In this document: positions 25,601-38,699 of the stretch, one piece after another
Layout: every line of letters starts with the position of its first letter
Position numbering within the stretch: position 1 is the first letter of the stretch
NCBI GenBank assembly: GCA_023053575.1
Contig: JAKZAP010000089.1
Coordinates: 124,001 to 188,000 of the forward strand
DNA: 64,000 bases
Reading direction: 5' to 3'
Source: Branchinecta lynchi
Taxonomy: Eukaryota > Arthropoda > Branchiopoda > Anostraca > Branchinectidae
The notes under the pieces: generated by a model
Databases searched by the model: none
What the model saw: only the letters and a program-made list of their open reading frames with translations
Told to the model about the DNA's origin: nothing
Translations under genes and position numbers: made by a program

Positions 25601-28321
25601 GTTTGTTTCCCCACAAGGTTGGTTTTCCCACAAAGTTGGTTTTCCCGCAGGGTTTGTTTTCCCACAAGGTTAGTTTTCCCACAAGGTTTGTTTCCCCACA
25701 AGGTTTGTTTCCCCACAAGGTTTGTTTTCCCACAAGGATTGTTTTCTCACAAGGTTTGTTTTCCCACTGTGTTGGTTTTCCCAAAAGGTTCGCTTTCCCG
25801 CAAGGTTGGTTTTCCCACAAGGTTGGTTTTCCCGCAGGGTTTGTTTTCCCACAAGGTTGGTTTTCCCGCAGGGTTTGTTTTCCCACAAGGTTAGTTTTCC
25901 CGAAAGGTTTGTTTCCCCACAAGGTGGGTTTTCCCACAAGGTTGGTTTTCCCGCAGGGTTTGTTTTCCCACAAGGTTTGTTTTCCCACAAGGTTTGTTTT
26001 CCCACAAGGTTGGTTTTCCCGAAAGGATTTGTTTTCCCACAAGGTTGGTTTTCCGGAAAGGTTTCTTTCCTCACAAGGCTGGTTTTCCCACAAGTTTGGT
26101 TTTCCCGAAAGGTTTGTTTCCCCACAAGGTTGGTTTTCCCGCAAGGTTTGTTTCCCCACAAGGTTTGTTTTCCCACAAGGATTGTTTTCTCACAAGGTTT
26201 GTTTTCCCACTAGGTTTGTTTCCCCACAAGGTTTGTTTTCCCACAAGGTTTGTTTTCCCCCAAGGTTTGTTTTCCCACAAGGTTGGTTTTCCCGAAAGGT
26301 TTGTTTCCCCACAAGGTTGGTTTTCCCACAAGGTTGGTTTTCCCGAAAGGTTTGTTTCCCCACAAGGTTGTTTTTCCCACAAGGTTTGTTTTCCCACAAG
26401 GATTGTTTTCTCACAAGGTTTGTTTTCCCACAAGGTTTGTTTTCCCACAAGGTTGGTTTTCCCGAAAGGTTTGTTTCCCCACAAGGTTTGTTTTCCCACA
26501 AGCTTTGTTTTCACCCAAGGTTGGTTTTCCCGCAAGGTTGGTTTTCCCACAAGGTTTGTTTTCCTACTGTGTTGGTTTTCCCAAAAGGTTCGCTTTCCCG
26601 CAAGGTTGGTTTTCCCACAAGGTTTGTTTCCCCAGAAGGTTTGTTTTCCCATAAGGTTTGTTTTCCCACAAGGTTTGTTTTCCCACAAGGTTTGTTTTCC
26701 CACAAGGTTTGTTTTCCCACAAGGTTGCTTTCCCCGCAAGGTTGCTTTCCCCATAAGGTTTGTTTTCCCACAAGGTTTGTTTTCCCACTGTGTTGGTTTT
26801 CCCAAAAGGTTCGCTTTCCCACAAGGTTGGTTTTCCCACAAGGTTGGTTTTCCCGCAGGGTTGCTTTCCCCATAAGGTTTGTTTTCCCACAAGGTTTGTT
26901 TTCCCACAAGGTTTGTTTTCCCACAAGGTTGGTTGTCCCGAAAGGTTTGTTTCCCCACAAGGTTGGTTTTCCCACAAAGTTGGTTTTCCCGCAGGGTTTG
27001 TTTTCCCACAAGGTTAGTTTTCCCGCAAGGTTTGTTTTCCCACAAGGTTAGTTTTCCCACAAGGTTTGTTTCCCAACAAGGTTTGTTTCCCCACAAGGTT
27101 TGTTTTCCCACAAGGATTGTTTTCACACAAGGTTTGTTTTCCCACTGTGTTGGTTTTCCCAAAAGGTTCGCTTTCCCGCAAGGTTGGTTTTCCCACAAGG
27201 TTGGTTTTCCCGCAGGGTTTGTTTTCCCACAAGGTTGGTTTTCCCGCAGGGTTTGTTTTCCCACAAGGTTAGTTTTCCCGAAAGGTTTGTTTCCCCACAA
27301 GGTGGGTTTTCCCACAAGGTTGGTTTTCCCGCAGGGTTTGTTTTCCCGCAAGGTTTGTTTTCCCACAAGGTTTGTTTTCCCACAAGGTTGGTTTTCCCGA
27401 AAGGTTTGTTTTCCCACAAGGTTGGTTTTCCCGAAAGGTTTGTTTCCCCATAAGGTTTGTTTTCCCACAAGGTTAGTTTTCCCACAAGGTTTTTTTCCCC
27501 ACAAGGTTTGTTTCCCCACAAGGTTTGTTTTCCTACAAGGATTGTTTTCTCACAAGGTTTGTTTTCTCACTGTGTTGGTTTTCCCAAAAGGTTCGCTTTC
27601 CCGCAAGGTTGGTTTTCCCACAACGATTGTTTTCCCACTAGGTTTGTTTCCCCACAAGGTTTGTTTTCTCACAAGGTTTGTTTTCCCCGAAGGTTAGTTT
27701 TCCCGCAAGGTTGGTTTTCCCACAAGGTTTGTTTTCCCACTGTGTTGGTTTTCCCAAAAGGTTCGCTTTCCCACAAGGTTGGTTTTCCCACAAGGTTTGT
27801 TTTCCCACAAGGTTGGTTTTCCCGAAAGGTTTGTTTCCCCACAAGGTTTGTTTTCCCACTAGGTTTGTTTTCCCATAAGGTTGGTTTTCCCGCAAGGTTG
27901 GTTTTCCCACAAGGTTGGTTTTCCCGCAGGGTTTGTTTTCCCACAAGGTTGGTTTTCCCGCAGGGTTTGTTTTCCCACAAGGTTAGTTTTCCCGAAAGGT
28001 TTGTTTCCCCACAAGGTGGGTTTTCCCACAAGGTTGGTTTTCCCGCAGGGTTTGTTTTCCCACAAGGTTTGTTTTCCCACAAGGTTTGTTTTCCCACAAG
28101 GTTGGTTTTCCCGAAAGGATTTGTTTTCCCACAAGGTTGGTTTTCCGGAAAGGTTTCTTTCCTCACAAGGCTGGTTTTCCCACAAGTTTGGTTTTCCCGA
28201 AAGGTTTGTTTCCCCACAAGGTTGGTTTTCCCGCAAGGTTTGTTTCCCCACAAGGTTTGTTTTCCCACAAGGATTGTTTTCTCACAAGGTTTGTTTTCCC
28301 ACTAGGTTTGTTTCCCCACAA
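21519..28321 (+). repeat. 6,803-bp tandem repeat, block A
   Basis: Positions 21519-27891 match 28322-34694 at a constant offset of 6,803 bp. The only difference I noticed is C at 24047 against A at 30850. The last 430 bp of the block (27892-28321) is not in the second copy and instead matches 25800-26228 at an offset of 2,092 bp, so the end of block A was pasted from an internal segment. Near identity across about 6.4 kb of satellite suggests either a very recent duplication or an assembly duplication. Confidence 0.88.
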
Positions 28322-31300
28322 GGTTTGTTTCCCCACAAGGTTTGTTTTCCCATAAGGTTTGTTTTCCCACAAGGTTTGTTTTCCCACAAGGTTTGTTTTC
28401 CCACAAGGTTTGTTTTACCACAAGGTTGGTTTTCCCGAAAGGTTTGTTTCCCCACAAGGTTTCTTTCCCCATAAGGTTGGTTTTCCCACAAGGTTTGTTT
28501 TCTCACAAGGTTTGTTTTCCCACAAGGTTTGTTTTCCCACAAGGTTTGTTTTCCCAAAAGGTTTGTTTTCCCACAAGCTTTGTTTTCCCCCAAGGTTGGT
28601 TTTCCCGCAAGGTTCGTTTTCCCACAAGGTTTGTTTTCCCACTGTGTTGGTTTTCCCAAAAGGTTCGCTTTCCCGCAAGGTTGGTTTTCCCACAAGGTTT
28701 GTTTTCCCACTGTGTTGGTTTTTCCCAAAAGCTTCGCTTTCCCACAAGGTTGGTTTTCCCACAAGGTTGGTTTTCCCGCAGGGTTGCTTTCCCCATAAGG
28801 TTGGTTTTCCCACAAGGTTTGTTTTCTCACAAGGTTTGTTTTCCCACTAGGTTGTTTTTCCCACTAGGTTGGTTTTCCCACAAGGTTTGTTTTCCCACAA
28901 GCTTTGTTTTCACCCAAGGTTGGTTTTCCCGCAAGGTTGGTTTTCCCACAAGGTTTGTTTTCCCACTGTGTTGGTTTTCCCAAAAGGTTCGCTTTCCCGC
29001 AAGGTTGGTTTTCCCACAAGGTTTGTTTTCCCACAAGGTTGTTTTTCCCGCAAGGTTGGTTTTCCCACAAGGTTTGTTTTCCCACTGTGTTGGTTTTCCC
29101 AAAAGGTTCGCTTTCCCACAAGGTTGGTTTTCCCACAAGGTTGGTTTTCCCGCAGGGTTGCTTTCCCCATAAGGTTTGTTTTCCCACAAGGTTTGTTTTC
29201 CCACAAGGTTTGTTTTCCCACAAGGTTGGTTTTCCCGAAAGGTTTGTTTCCCCACAAGGTTGGTTTTCCCACAAAGTTGATTTTCCCGCAGGGTTTGTTT
29301 TCCCACAAGGTTAGTTTTCCCACAAGGTTTGTTTCCCCACAAGGTTTGTTTCCCCACAAGGTTTGTTTTCCCACAAGGATTGTTTTCTCACAAGGTTTGT
29401 TTTCCCACTGTGTTGGTTTTCCCAAAAGGTTCGCTTTCCCGCAAGGTTGGTTTTCCCAAAAGGTTGGTTTTCCCGCAGGGTTTGTTTTCCCACAAGGTTG
29501 GTTTTCCCGCAGGGTTTGTTTTCCCACAAGGTTAGTTTTCCCGAAAGGTTTGTTTCCCCACAAGGTGGGTTTTCCCACAAGGTTGGTTTTCCCGCAGGGT
29601 TTGTTTTCCCACAAGGTTTGTTTTCCCACAAGGTTTGTTTTCCCACAAGGTTGGTTTTCCCGAAAGGTTTGTTTTCCCACAAGGTTGGTTTTCACGAAAG
29701 GTTTGTTTCCCCACAAGGCTGGTTTTCCCACAAGGTTGGTTTTCCCGAAAGGTTTGTTTCCCCACAAGGTTGGTTTTCCCGCAAGGTTTGTTTCCCCACA
29801 AGGTTTGTTTTCCCACAAGGATTGTTTTCTCACAAGGTTTGTTTTCCCACTAGGTTTGTTTCCCCACAAGGTTTGTTTTCCCACAAGGTTTGTTTTCCCC
29901 CAAGGTTTGTTTTCCCACAAGGTTGGTTTTCCCGAAAGGTTTGTTTCCCCACAAGGTTGGTTTTCCCACAAGGTTGGTTTTCCCGAAAGGTTTGTTTCCC
30001 CACAAGGTTGGTTTTCCCACAAGGTTTGTTTTCCCACAAGGATTGTTTTCTCACAAGGTTTGTTTTCCCACAAGGTTTGTTTTCCCACAAGGTTTGTTTT
30101 CACCCAAGGTTGGTTTTCCCGCAAGGTTGGTTTTCCCACAAGGTTTGTTTTCCTACTGTGTTGGTTTTCCCAAAAGGTTCGCTTTCCCGCAAGGTTGTTT
30201 TTCCCACAAGGTTTGTTTCCCCAGAAGGTTTGTTTTCCCATAAGGTTTGTTTTCCCACAAGGTTTGTTTTCCCACAAGGTTTGTTTTCCCACAAGGTTTG
30301 TTTTCACCCAAGGTTGGTTTTCCCGCAAGGTTGGTTTTCCCACAAGGTTTGTTTTCCTACTGTGTTGGTTTTCCCAAAAGGTTCGCTTTCCCACAAGGTT
30401 GTTTTTCCCACAAGGTTTGTTTCCCCAGAAGGTTTGTTTTCCCATAAGGTTTGTTTTCCCACAAGGTTTGTTTTCCCACAAGGTTTGTTTTCCCACAAGG
30501 TTTGTTTTCCCACAAGTTTGGTTTCCCCGCAAGGTTGCTTTCCCCATAAGGTTTGTTTTCCCACAAGGTTTGTTTTCCCACTGTGTTGGTTTTCCCAAAA
30601 GGATCGCTTTCCCACAAGGTTGGTTTTCCCACAAGGTTGGTTTTCCCGCAGGGTTGCTTTCCCCATAAGGTTTTTTTTCCCACAAGGTTTGTTTTCCCAC
30701 AAGGTTTGTTTTCCCACAAGGTTGGTTTTTCCGAAAGGTTTGTTTCCCCACAAGGTTGGTTTTCCCACAAAGTTGGTTTTCCCGCAGGGTTTGTTTTCCC
30801 ACAAGGTTAGTTTTCCCGCAAGGTTTGTTTTCCCACAAGGTTAGTTTTCACACAAGGTTTGTTTCCCAACAAGGTTTGTTTCCCCACAAGGTTTGTTTTC
30901 CCACAAGGATTGTTTTCTCACAAGGTTTGTTTTCCCACTGTGTTGGTTTTCCCAAAAGGTTCGCTTTCCCGCAAGGTTGGTTTTCCCACAAGGTTGGTTT
31001 TCCCGCAGGGTTTGTTTTCCCACAAGGTTGGTTTTCCCGCAGGGTTTGTTTTCCCACAAGGTTAGTTTTCCCGAAAGGTTTGTTTCCCCTCAAGGTGGGT
31101 TTTCCCACAAGGTTGGTTTTCCCGCAGGGTTTGTTTTCCCACAAGGTTTGTTTTCCCACAAGGTTTGTTTTCCCACAAGGTTGGTTTTCCCGAAAGGTTT
31201 GTTTTCCCACAAGGTTGGTTTTCCCGAAAGGTTTGTTTCCCCACAAGGTTGGTTTTCCCACAAGGTTTGTTTTCTCACAAGGTTTGTTTTCCCACTAGGT

Positions 31301-34300
31301 TGTTTTTCCCACTAGGTTGGTTTTCCCACAAGGTTTGTTTTCCCACGAGCTTTGTTTTCACCCAAGGTTGGTTTTCCCGCAAGGTTGGTTTTCCCGCAAG
31401 GTTTGTTTTCCCACTGTGTTGGTTTTCCCGCAAGGTTGGTTTTCCCACAAGGTTTGTTTTCCCACTGTGTTGGTTTTCCCAAAAGGTTCGCTTTCCCGCA
31501 AGGTTGGTTTTCCCACAAGGTTTGTTTCCCCACAAGGTTTGTTTTCCCATAAGGTTTGTTTTCCCACAAGGTTTGTTTTCCCACAAGGTTTGTTTTCCCA
31601 CAAGGTTTGTTTTCCCACAAGGTTTGTTTTCCCACAAGGTTGTTTTTCCCGCAAGGTTGCTTTCCCCATAAGGTTTGTTTTCCCACAAGGTTTGTTTTCC
31701 CACAAGGTTTGTTTTCCCACAAGGTTGGTTTTCCCGAAAGGTTTGTTTCCCCAAGAGGTTGGTTTTCCCACAAGGTTAGTTTTCCCGCAAGGTTTGTTTT
31801 CCCACAAGGTTAGTTTTCCCACAAGGTTTGTTTCCCCACAAGGTTTGTTTCCCCACAAGGTTTGTTTTCCCACAAGGACTGTTTTCTCACAAGGTTTGTT
31901 TTTCCACTGTGTTGGTTTTCCCAAAAGGTTCGCTTTCCCGCAAGGTTGGTTTTCCCACAAGGTTTGTTTTCCCACAAGCTTTGTTTTCACCCAAGGTTGG
32001 TTTTCCCGCAAGGTTGGTTTTCCCACAAGGTTTGTTTTCCCACTGTGCTGGTTTTCCCAAAAGGTTCGCTTTCCCGCAAGGTTGGTTTTCCCACAAGGTT
32101 TGTTTCCCCACAAGGTTTGTTTTCCCATAAGGTTTGTTTTCCCACAAGGTTTGTTTTCCCACAAGGTTTGTTTTCCCACAAGGTTTGTTTTCCCACAAGG
32201 TTGGTTTTCCCGCAAGGTTGGTTTTCCCACAAGGTTTGTTTTCCCACTGTGTTGGTTTTCCCAAAAGGTTCGCTTTCCCACAAGGTTGGTTTTCCCACAA
32301 GGTTGGTTTTCCCGCTGGGTTGCTTTCCCCATAAGGTTTGTTTTCCCACAAGGTTTGTTTTCCCACAAGGTTTGTTTTCCCACAAGGTTGGTTTTCCCGA
32401 AAGGTTTGTTTCCCCACAAGGTTGGTTTTCCCACAAAGTTGGTTTTCCCGCAGGGTTTGTTTTCCCACAAGGTTAGTTTTCCCACAAGGTTTGTTTCCCC
32501 ACAAGGTTTGTTTCCCCACAAGGTTTGTTTTCCCACAAGGATTGTTTTCTCACAAGGTTTGTTTTCCCACTGTGTTGGTTTTCCCAAAAGGTTCGCTTTC
32601 CCGCAAGGTTGGTTTTCCCACAAGGTTGGTTTTCCCGCAGGGTTTGTTTTCCCACAAGGTTGGTTTTCCCGCAGGGTTTGTTTTCCCACAAGGTTAGTTT
32701 TCCCGAAAGGTTTGTTTCCCCACAAGGTGGGTTTTCCCACAAGGTTGGTTTTCCCGCAGGGTTTGTTTTCCCACAAGGTTTGTTTTCCCACAAGGTTTGT
32801 TTTCCCACAAGGTTGGTTTTCCCGAAAGGATTTGTTTTCCCACAAGGTTGGTTTTCCGGAAAGGTTTCTTTCCTCACAAGGCTGGTTTTCCCACAAGTTT
32901 GGTTTTCCCGAAAGGTTTGTTTCCCCACAAGGTTGGTTTTCCCGCAAGGTTTGTTTCCCCACAAGGTTTGTTTTCCCACAAGGATTGTTTTCTCACAAGG
33001 TTTGTTTTCCCACTAGGTTTGTTTCCCCACAAGGTTTGTTTTCCCACAAGGTTTGTTTTCCCCCAAGGTTTGTTTTCCCACAAGGTTGGTTTTCCCGAAA
33101 GGTTTGTTTCCCCACAAGGTTGGTTTTCCCACAAGGTTGGTTTTCCCGAAAGGTTTGTTTCCCCACAAGGTTGTTTTTCCCACAAGGTTTGTTTTCCCAC
33201 AAGGATTGTTTTCTCACAAGGTTTGTTTTCCCACAAGGTTTGTTTTCCCACAAGGTTGGTTTTCCCGAAAGGTTTGTTTCCCCACAAGGTTTGTTTTCCC
33301 ACAAGCTTTGTTTTCACCCAAGGTTGGTTTTCCCGCAAGGTTGGTTTTCCCACAAGGTTTGTTTTCCTACTGTGTTGGTTTTCCCAAAAGGTTCGCTTTC
33401 CCGCAAGGTTGGTTTTCCCACAAGGTTTGTTTCCCCAGAAGGTTTGTTTTCCCATAAGGTTTGTTTTCCCACAAGGTTTGTTTTCCCACAAGGTTTGTTT
33501 TCCCACAAGGTTTGTTTTCCCACAAGGTTGCTTTCCCCGCAAGGTTGCTTTCCCCATAAGGTTTGTTTTCCCACAAGGTTTGTTTTCCCACTGTGTTGGT
33601 TTTCCCAAAAGGTTCGCTTTCCCACAAGGTTGGTTTTCCCACAAGGTTGGTTTTCCCGCAGGGTTGCTTTCCCCATAAGGTTTGTTTTCCCACAAGGTTT
33701 GTTTTCCCACAAGGTTTGTTTTCCCACAAGGTTGGTTGTCCCGAAAGGTTTGTTTCCCCACAAGGTTGGTTTTCCCACAAAGTTGGTTTTCCCGCAGGGT
33801 TTGTTTTCCCACAAGGTTAGTTTTCCCGCAAGGTTTGTTTTCCCACAAGGTTAGTTTTCCCACAAGGTTTGTTTCCCAACAAGGTTTGTTTCCCCACAAG
33901 GTTTGTTTTCCCACAAGGATTGTTTTCACACAAGGTTTGTTTTCCCACTGTGTTGGTTTTCCCAAAAGGTTCGCTTTCCCGCAAGGTTGGTTTTCCCACA
34001 AGGTTGGTTTTCCCGCAGGGTTTGTTTTCCCACAAGGTTGGTTTTCCCGCAGGGTTTGTTTTCCCACAAGGTTAGTTTTCCCGAAAGGTTTGTTTCCCCA
34101 CAAGGTGGGTTTTCCCACAAGGTTGGTTTTCCCGCAGGGTTTGTTTTCCCGCAAGGTTTGTTTTCCCACAAGGTTTGTTTTCCCACAAGGTTGGTTTTCC
34201 CGAAAGGTTTGTTTTCCCACAAGGTTGGTTTTCCCGAAAGGTTTGTTTCCCCATAAGGTTTGTTTTCCCACAAGGTTAGTTTTCCCACAAGGTTTTTTTC

Positions 34301-34694
34301 CCCACAAGGTTTGTTTCCCCACAAGGTTTGTTTTCCTACAAGGATTGTTTTCTCACAAGGTTTGTTTTCTCACTGTGTTGGTTTTCCCAAAAGGTTCGCT
34401 TTCCCGCAAGGTTGGTTTTCCCACAACGATTGTTTTCCCACTAGGTTTGTTTCCCCACAAGGTTTGTTTTCTCACAAGGTTTGTTTTCCCCGAAGGTTAG
34501 TTTTCCCGCAAGGTTGGTTTTCCCACAAGGTTTGTTTTCCCACTGTGTTGGTTTTCCCAAAAGGTTCGCTTTCCCACAAGGTTGGTTTTCCCACAAGGTT
34601 TGTTTTCCCACAAGGTTGGTTTTCCCGAAAGGTTTGTTTCCCCACAAGGTTTGTTTTCCCACTAGGTTTGTTTTCCCATAAGGTTGGTTTTCCC
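28322..34694 (+). repeat. 6,803-bp tandem repeat, block B
   Basis: This is the second copy of the 6,803-bp block. It reproduces every rare marker of block A that I checked, including GGATTTG with CCGG units (near 32825 against 26025), TTTCACACAA (33925 against 27122) and TTTTCCTACAAGG (34333 against 27530). The match ends at 34694, where block A has CCCGCAA and this copy CCCACAA. The sequence then continues into another, more diverged round of the same higher-order repeat. Confidence 0.88.
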
Positions 34695-37600
34695 ACAAGG
34701 TTTGTTTTCTCACAAGGTTTGTTTTCCCACTAGGTTTGTTTCCCCACAAGGTTTGTTTTCTCACAAGGTTTGTTTTCCCACAAGGTTTGTTTTCCCACAA
34801 GGTTTGTTTTCCCACAAGGTTGGTTTTCCCACAAGGTTTGTTTTCCCACAAGGTTGGTTTTCCCGAAAGGTTTGTTTCCCCACAAGGTTGGTTTTCCCAC
34901 AAGGTTTGTTTTCCCACTGTGTTGGTTTTCCCAAAAGGTTCGCTTTCCCACAAGGTTGGTTTTCCCACAAGGTTTGTTTTCCCACAAGGTTGGTTTTCCC
35001 GAAAGGTTTGTTTTCCCACAAGGTTGGTTTTCCCACAAGGTTTGTTTTCCCACAAGGTTGGTTTTCCCGAAAGGTTTGTTTCCCCACAAGGTTGGTTTTC
35101 CCACAAGGTTTGTTTTCCCGCAGGGTTGGTTTTCCCACAAGGTTTGTTTTCTCACAAGGTTTGTTTTCCCCGAAGGTTAGTTTTCCCGCAAGGTTGGTTT
35201 TCCCACAAGGTTTGTTTTCCCACTGTGTTGGTTTTCCCAAAAGGTTCGCTTTCCCACAAGGTTGGTTTTCCCACAAGGTTTGTTTTCCCACAAGGTTGGT
35301 TTTCCCGAAAGGTTTGTTTTCCCACAAGGTTGGTTTTCCCACAAGGTTTGTTTTCCCACAAGGTTGGTTTTCCCGAAAGGTTTGTTTCCCCACAAGGTTG
35401 GTTTTCCCACAAGGTTTGTTTTCCCGCAGGGTTTTTTTTCCCACAAGGTTAGTTTTCCCGCAAGGTTTGTTTCCCCACAAGGTTTGTTTTCCCACAAGGA
35501 TTGTTTTCCCACTAGGTTTGTTTCCCCACAAGGTTTGTTTTCCCACAAGGTTTGTTTTCCCCCAAGGTTGGTTTTCCCGCAAGGTTGGTTTTCCCACAAG
35601 GTTTGTTTTCCCACTGTGTTGGTTTTCCCAAAAGGTTCGCTTTCCCACAAGGTTGGTTTTCCCACAAGGTTGGTTTTCCCGCAGGGTTGCTTTCCCCATA
35701 AGGTTGGTTTTCCCACAAGGTTTGTTTTCTCACAAGGTTTGTTTTCCCAATAGGTTGTTGTTGGTTTTCCCACAAGGTTTGTTTCCCCACAAGGTTTGTT
35801 TTCCCATAAGGTTTGTTTTCCCACAAGGTTTGTTTTCCCACAAGGTTTGTTTCCCACAAGGTTTGTTTTACCACAAGGTTGGTTTTCCCGAAAGGTTTGT
35901 TTCCCCACAAGGTTTCTTTCCCCATAAGGTTGGTTTTCCCACAAGGTTTGTTTTCTCACAAGGTTTGTTTTCCCACAAGGTTTGTTTTCCCACAAGGTTT
36001 GTTTTCCCAAAAGGTTTGTTTTCCCACAAGCTTTGTTTTCCCCCAAGGTTGGTTTTCCCGCAAGGTTCGTTTTCCCACAAGGTTTGTTTTCCCACTGTGT
36101 TGGTTTTCCCAAAAGGTTCGCTTTCCCGCAAGGTTGGTTTTCCCACAAGGTTTGTTTTCCCACTGTGTTGGTTTTTCCCAAAAGGTTCGCTTTCCCACAA
36201 GGTTGGTTTTCCCACAAGGTTGGTTTTCCCGCAGGGTTGCTTTCCCCATAAGGTTGGTTTTCCCACAAGGTTTGTTTTCTCACAAGGTTTGTTTTCCCAC
36301 TAGGTTGTTTTTCCCACTAGGTTGGTTTTCCCACAAGGTTTGTTTTCCCACAAGCTTTGTTTTCACCCAAGGTTGGTTTTCCCGCAAGGTTGGTTTTCCC
36401 ACAAGGTTTGTTTTCCCACTGTGTTGGTTTTCCCAAAAGGTTCGCTTTCCCGCAAGGTTGGTTTTCCCACAAGGTTTGTTTCCCCACAAGGTTTGTTTTC
36501 CCATAAGGTTTGTTTTCCCACAAAGTTTGTTTTCCCACAAGGTTTGTTTTCCCACAAGGTTTGTTTTCCCACAAGGTTTGTTTTCCCACAAGGTTGGTTT
36601 TCCCGCAAGGTTGGTTTTCCCACAAGGTTTGTTTTCCCACTGTGTTGGTTTTCCCAAAAGGTTCGCTTTCCCACAAGGTTGGTTTTCCCACAAGGTTGGT
36701 TTTCCCGCAGGGTTGCTTTCCCCATAAGGTTTGTTTTACCACAAGGTTTGTTTTCCCACAAGGTTTGTTTTCCCACAAGGTTGGTTTTCCCGAAAGGTTT
36801 GTTTCCCCACAAGGTTGGTTTTCCCACAAAGTTGATTTTCCCGCAGGGTTTGTTTTCCCACAAGGTTAGTTCTCCCACAAGGTTTGTTTCCCCACAAGGT
36901 TTGTTTCCCCACAAGGTTTGTTTTCCCACAAGGATTGTTTTCTCACAAGGTGGGTTTTCCCACAAGGTTGGTTTCCCCGCAGGGTTTGTTTTCCCACAAG
37001 GTTTGTTTTCCCACAAGGTTTGTTTTCCCACAAGGTTGGTTTTCCCGAAAGGTTTGTTTTCCCACAAGGTTGGTTTTCCCGAAAGGTTTGTTTCCCCACA
37101 AGGCTGGTTTTCCCACAAGGTTGGTTTTCCCGAAAGGTTTGTTTCCCCACAAGGTTGGTTTTCCCGCAAGGTTTGTTTCCCCACAAGGTTTGTTTTCCCA
37201 CAAGGATTGTTTTCTCACAAGGTTTGTTTTCCCACTAGGTTTGTTTCCCCACAAGGTTTGTTTTCCCACAAGGTTTGTTTTCCCCCAAGGTTTGTTTTCC
37301 CACAAGGTTGGTTTTCCCGAAAGGTTTGTTTCCCCACAAGGTTGGTTTTCCCACAAGGTTGGTTTTCCCGAAAGGTTTGTTTCCCCACAAGGTTGGTTTT
37401 CCCACAAGGTTTGTATTCCCACAAGGATTGTTTTCTCACAAGGTTTGTTTTCCCACAAGGTTTGTTTTCCCACAAGCTTTGTTTTCACCCAAGGTTGGTT
37501 TTCCCGCAAGGTTGGTTTTCCCACAAGGTTTGTTTTCCTACTGTGTTGGTTTTCCCAAAAGGTTCGCTTTCCCGCAAGGTTGTTTTTCCCACAAGGTTTG

Positions 37601-38600
37601 TTTCCCCACAAGGTTTGTTTTCCCACTAGTTTTGTTTCCCCACAAGGTTTGTTTTCCCACAAGGTTTGTTTTCCCCCAAGGTTTGTTTTCCCACAAGGTT
37701 GGTTTTCCCGAAAGGTTTGTTTCCCCACAAGGTTGGTTTTCCCACAAGGTTGGTTTTCCCGAAAGGTTTGTTTCCCCACAAGGTTGGTTTTCCCACAAGG
37801 TTTGTTTTCCCACAAGGATTGTTTTCTCACAAGGTTTGTTTTCCCACAAGGTTTGTTTTCCCACAAGCTTTGTTTTCACCCAAGGTTGGTTTTCCCGCAA
37901 GGTTGGTTTTCCCACAAGGTTTGTTTTCCTACTGTGTTGGTTTTCCCAAAAGGTTCGCTTTCCCGCAAGGTTGTTTTTCCCACAAGGTTTGTTTCCCCAG
38001 AAGGTTTGTTTTCCCATAAGGTTTGTTTTCCCACAAGGTTTGTTTTCCCACAAGGTTTGTTTTCCCACAAGGTTTGTTTTCACCCAAGGTTGGTTTTCCC
38101 GCAAGGTTGGTTTTCCCACAAGGTTTGTTTTCCTACTGTGTTGGTTTTCCCAAAAGGTTCGCTTTCCCGCAAGGTTGTTTTTCCCACAAGGTTTGTTTCC
38201 CCAGAAGGTTTGTTTTCCCATAAGGTTTGTTTTCCCACAAGGTTTGTTTTCCCACAAGGTTTGTTTTCCCACAAGGTTTGTTTTCCCACAAGGTTGGTTT
38301 CCCCGCAAGGTTGCTTTCCCCATAAGGTTTGTTTTCCCACAAGGTTTGTTTTCCCACTGTGTTGGTTTTCCCAAAAGGATCGCTTTCCCACAAGGTTGGT
38401 TTTCCCACAAGGTTGGTTTTCCCGCAGGGTTGCTTTCCCCATAAGGTTTGTTTTCCCACAAGGTTTGTTTTCCCACAAGGTTTGTTTCCCCACAAGGTTG
38501 GTTTTCCCACAAAGTTGGTTTTCCCGCAGGGTTTGTTTTCCCACAAGGTTAGTTTTCCCGCAAGGTTTGTTTTCCCACAAGGTTAGTTTTCCCACAAGGT
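34695..38600 (+). repeat. Partial, diverged third round of the ~6.8-kb HOR
   Basis: The variant order resembles 20.9-24.0 kb and 28.3-30.8 kb, at offsets of about 13.75 to 14.6 kb from the former that shift through multi-unit indels. Near 34850-35400 a string holding TTTTCCCCGAAGGTTAG and a CTG/TG marker occurs in repeated form, expanding the block. The 23-bp unit at 35753 and the CCCGCAAGGTTCG string at 36057 correspond to those at 21496 and 21801. It is clearly older than the A/B pair. Confidence 0.7.
37240..38020 (+). repeat. 391-bp (23-unit) tandem pair
   Basis: The string starting near 37275 recurs from 37666 at an offset of exactly 23 units. The copies differ by a private GTATTCC change near 37413. 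A further step of 204 bp (12 units) links the CACCC-bearing unit near 37876 with the one near 38080. The same 204-bp step is present at 23297/23501 and 30100/30304. Confidence 0.75.
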
Positions 38601-38699
38601 TGGTTTCCCAACAAGGTTTGTTTCCCCACAAGGTTTGTTTTCCCACAAGGATTGTTTTCTCACAAGGTTTGTTTTCCCACTGTGTTGGTTTTCCCAAAA

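Noticed and set aside
27122..34000. Apparent extra single-base indels in T or C runs as biological markers
   Set aside because: Some 16- and 18-bp units differ only by one base in a homopolymer run and appear once; these may be sequencing errors, so I used only those recurring in several block copies as landmarks.
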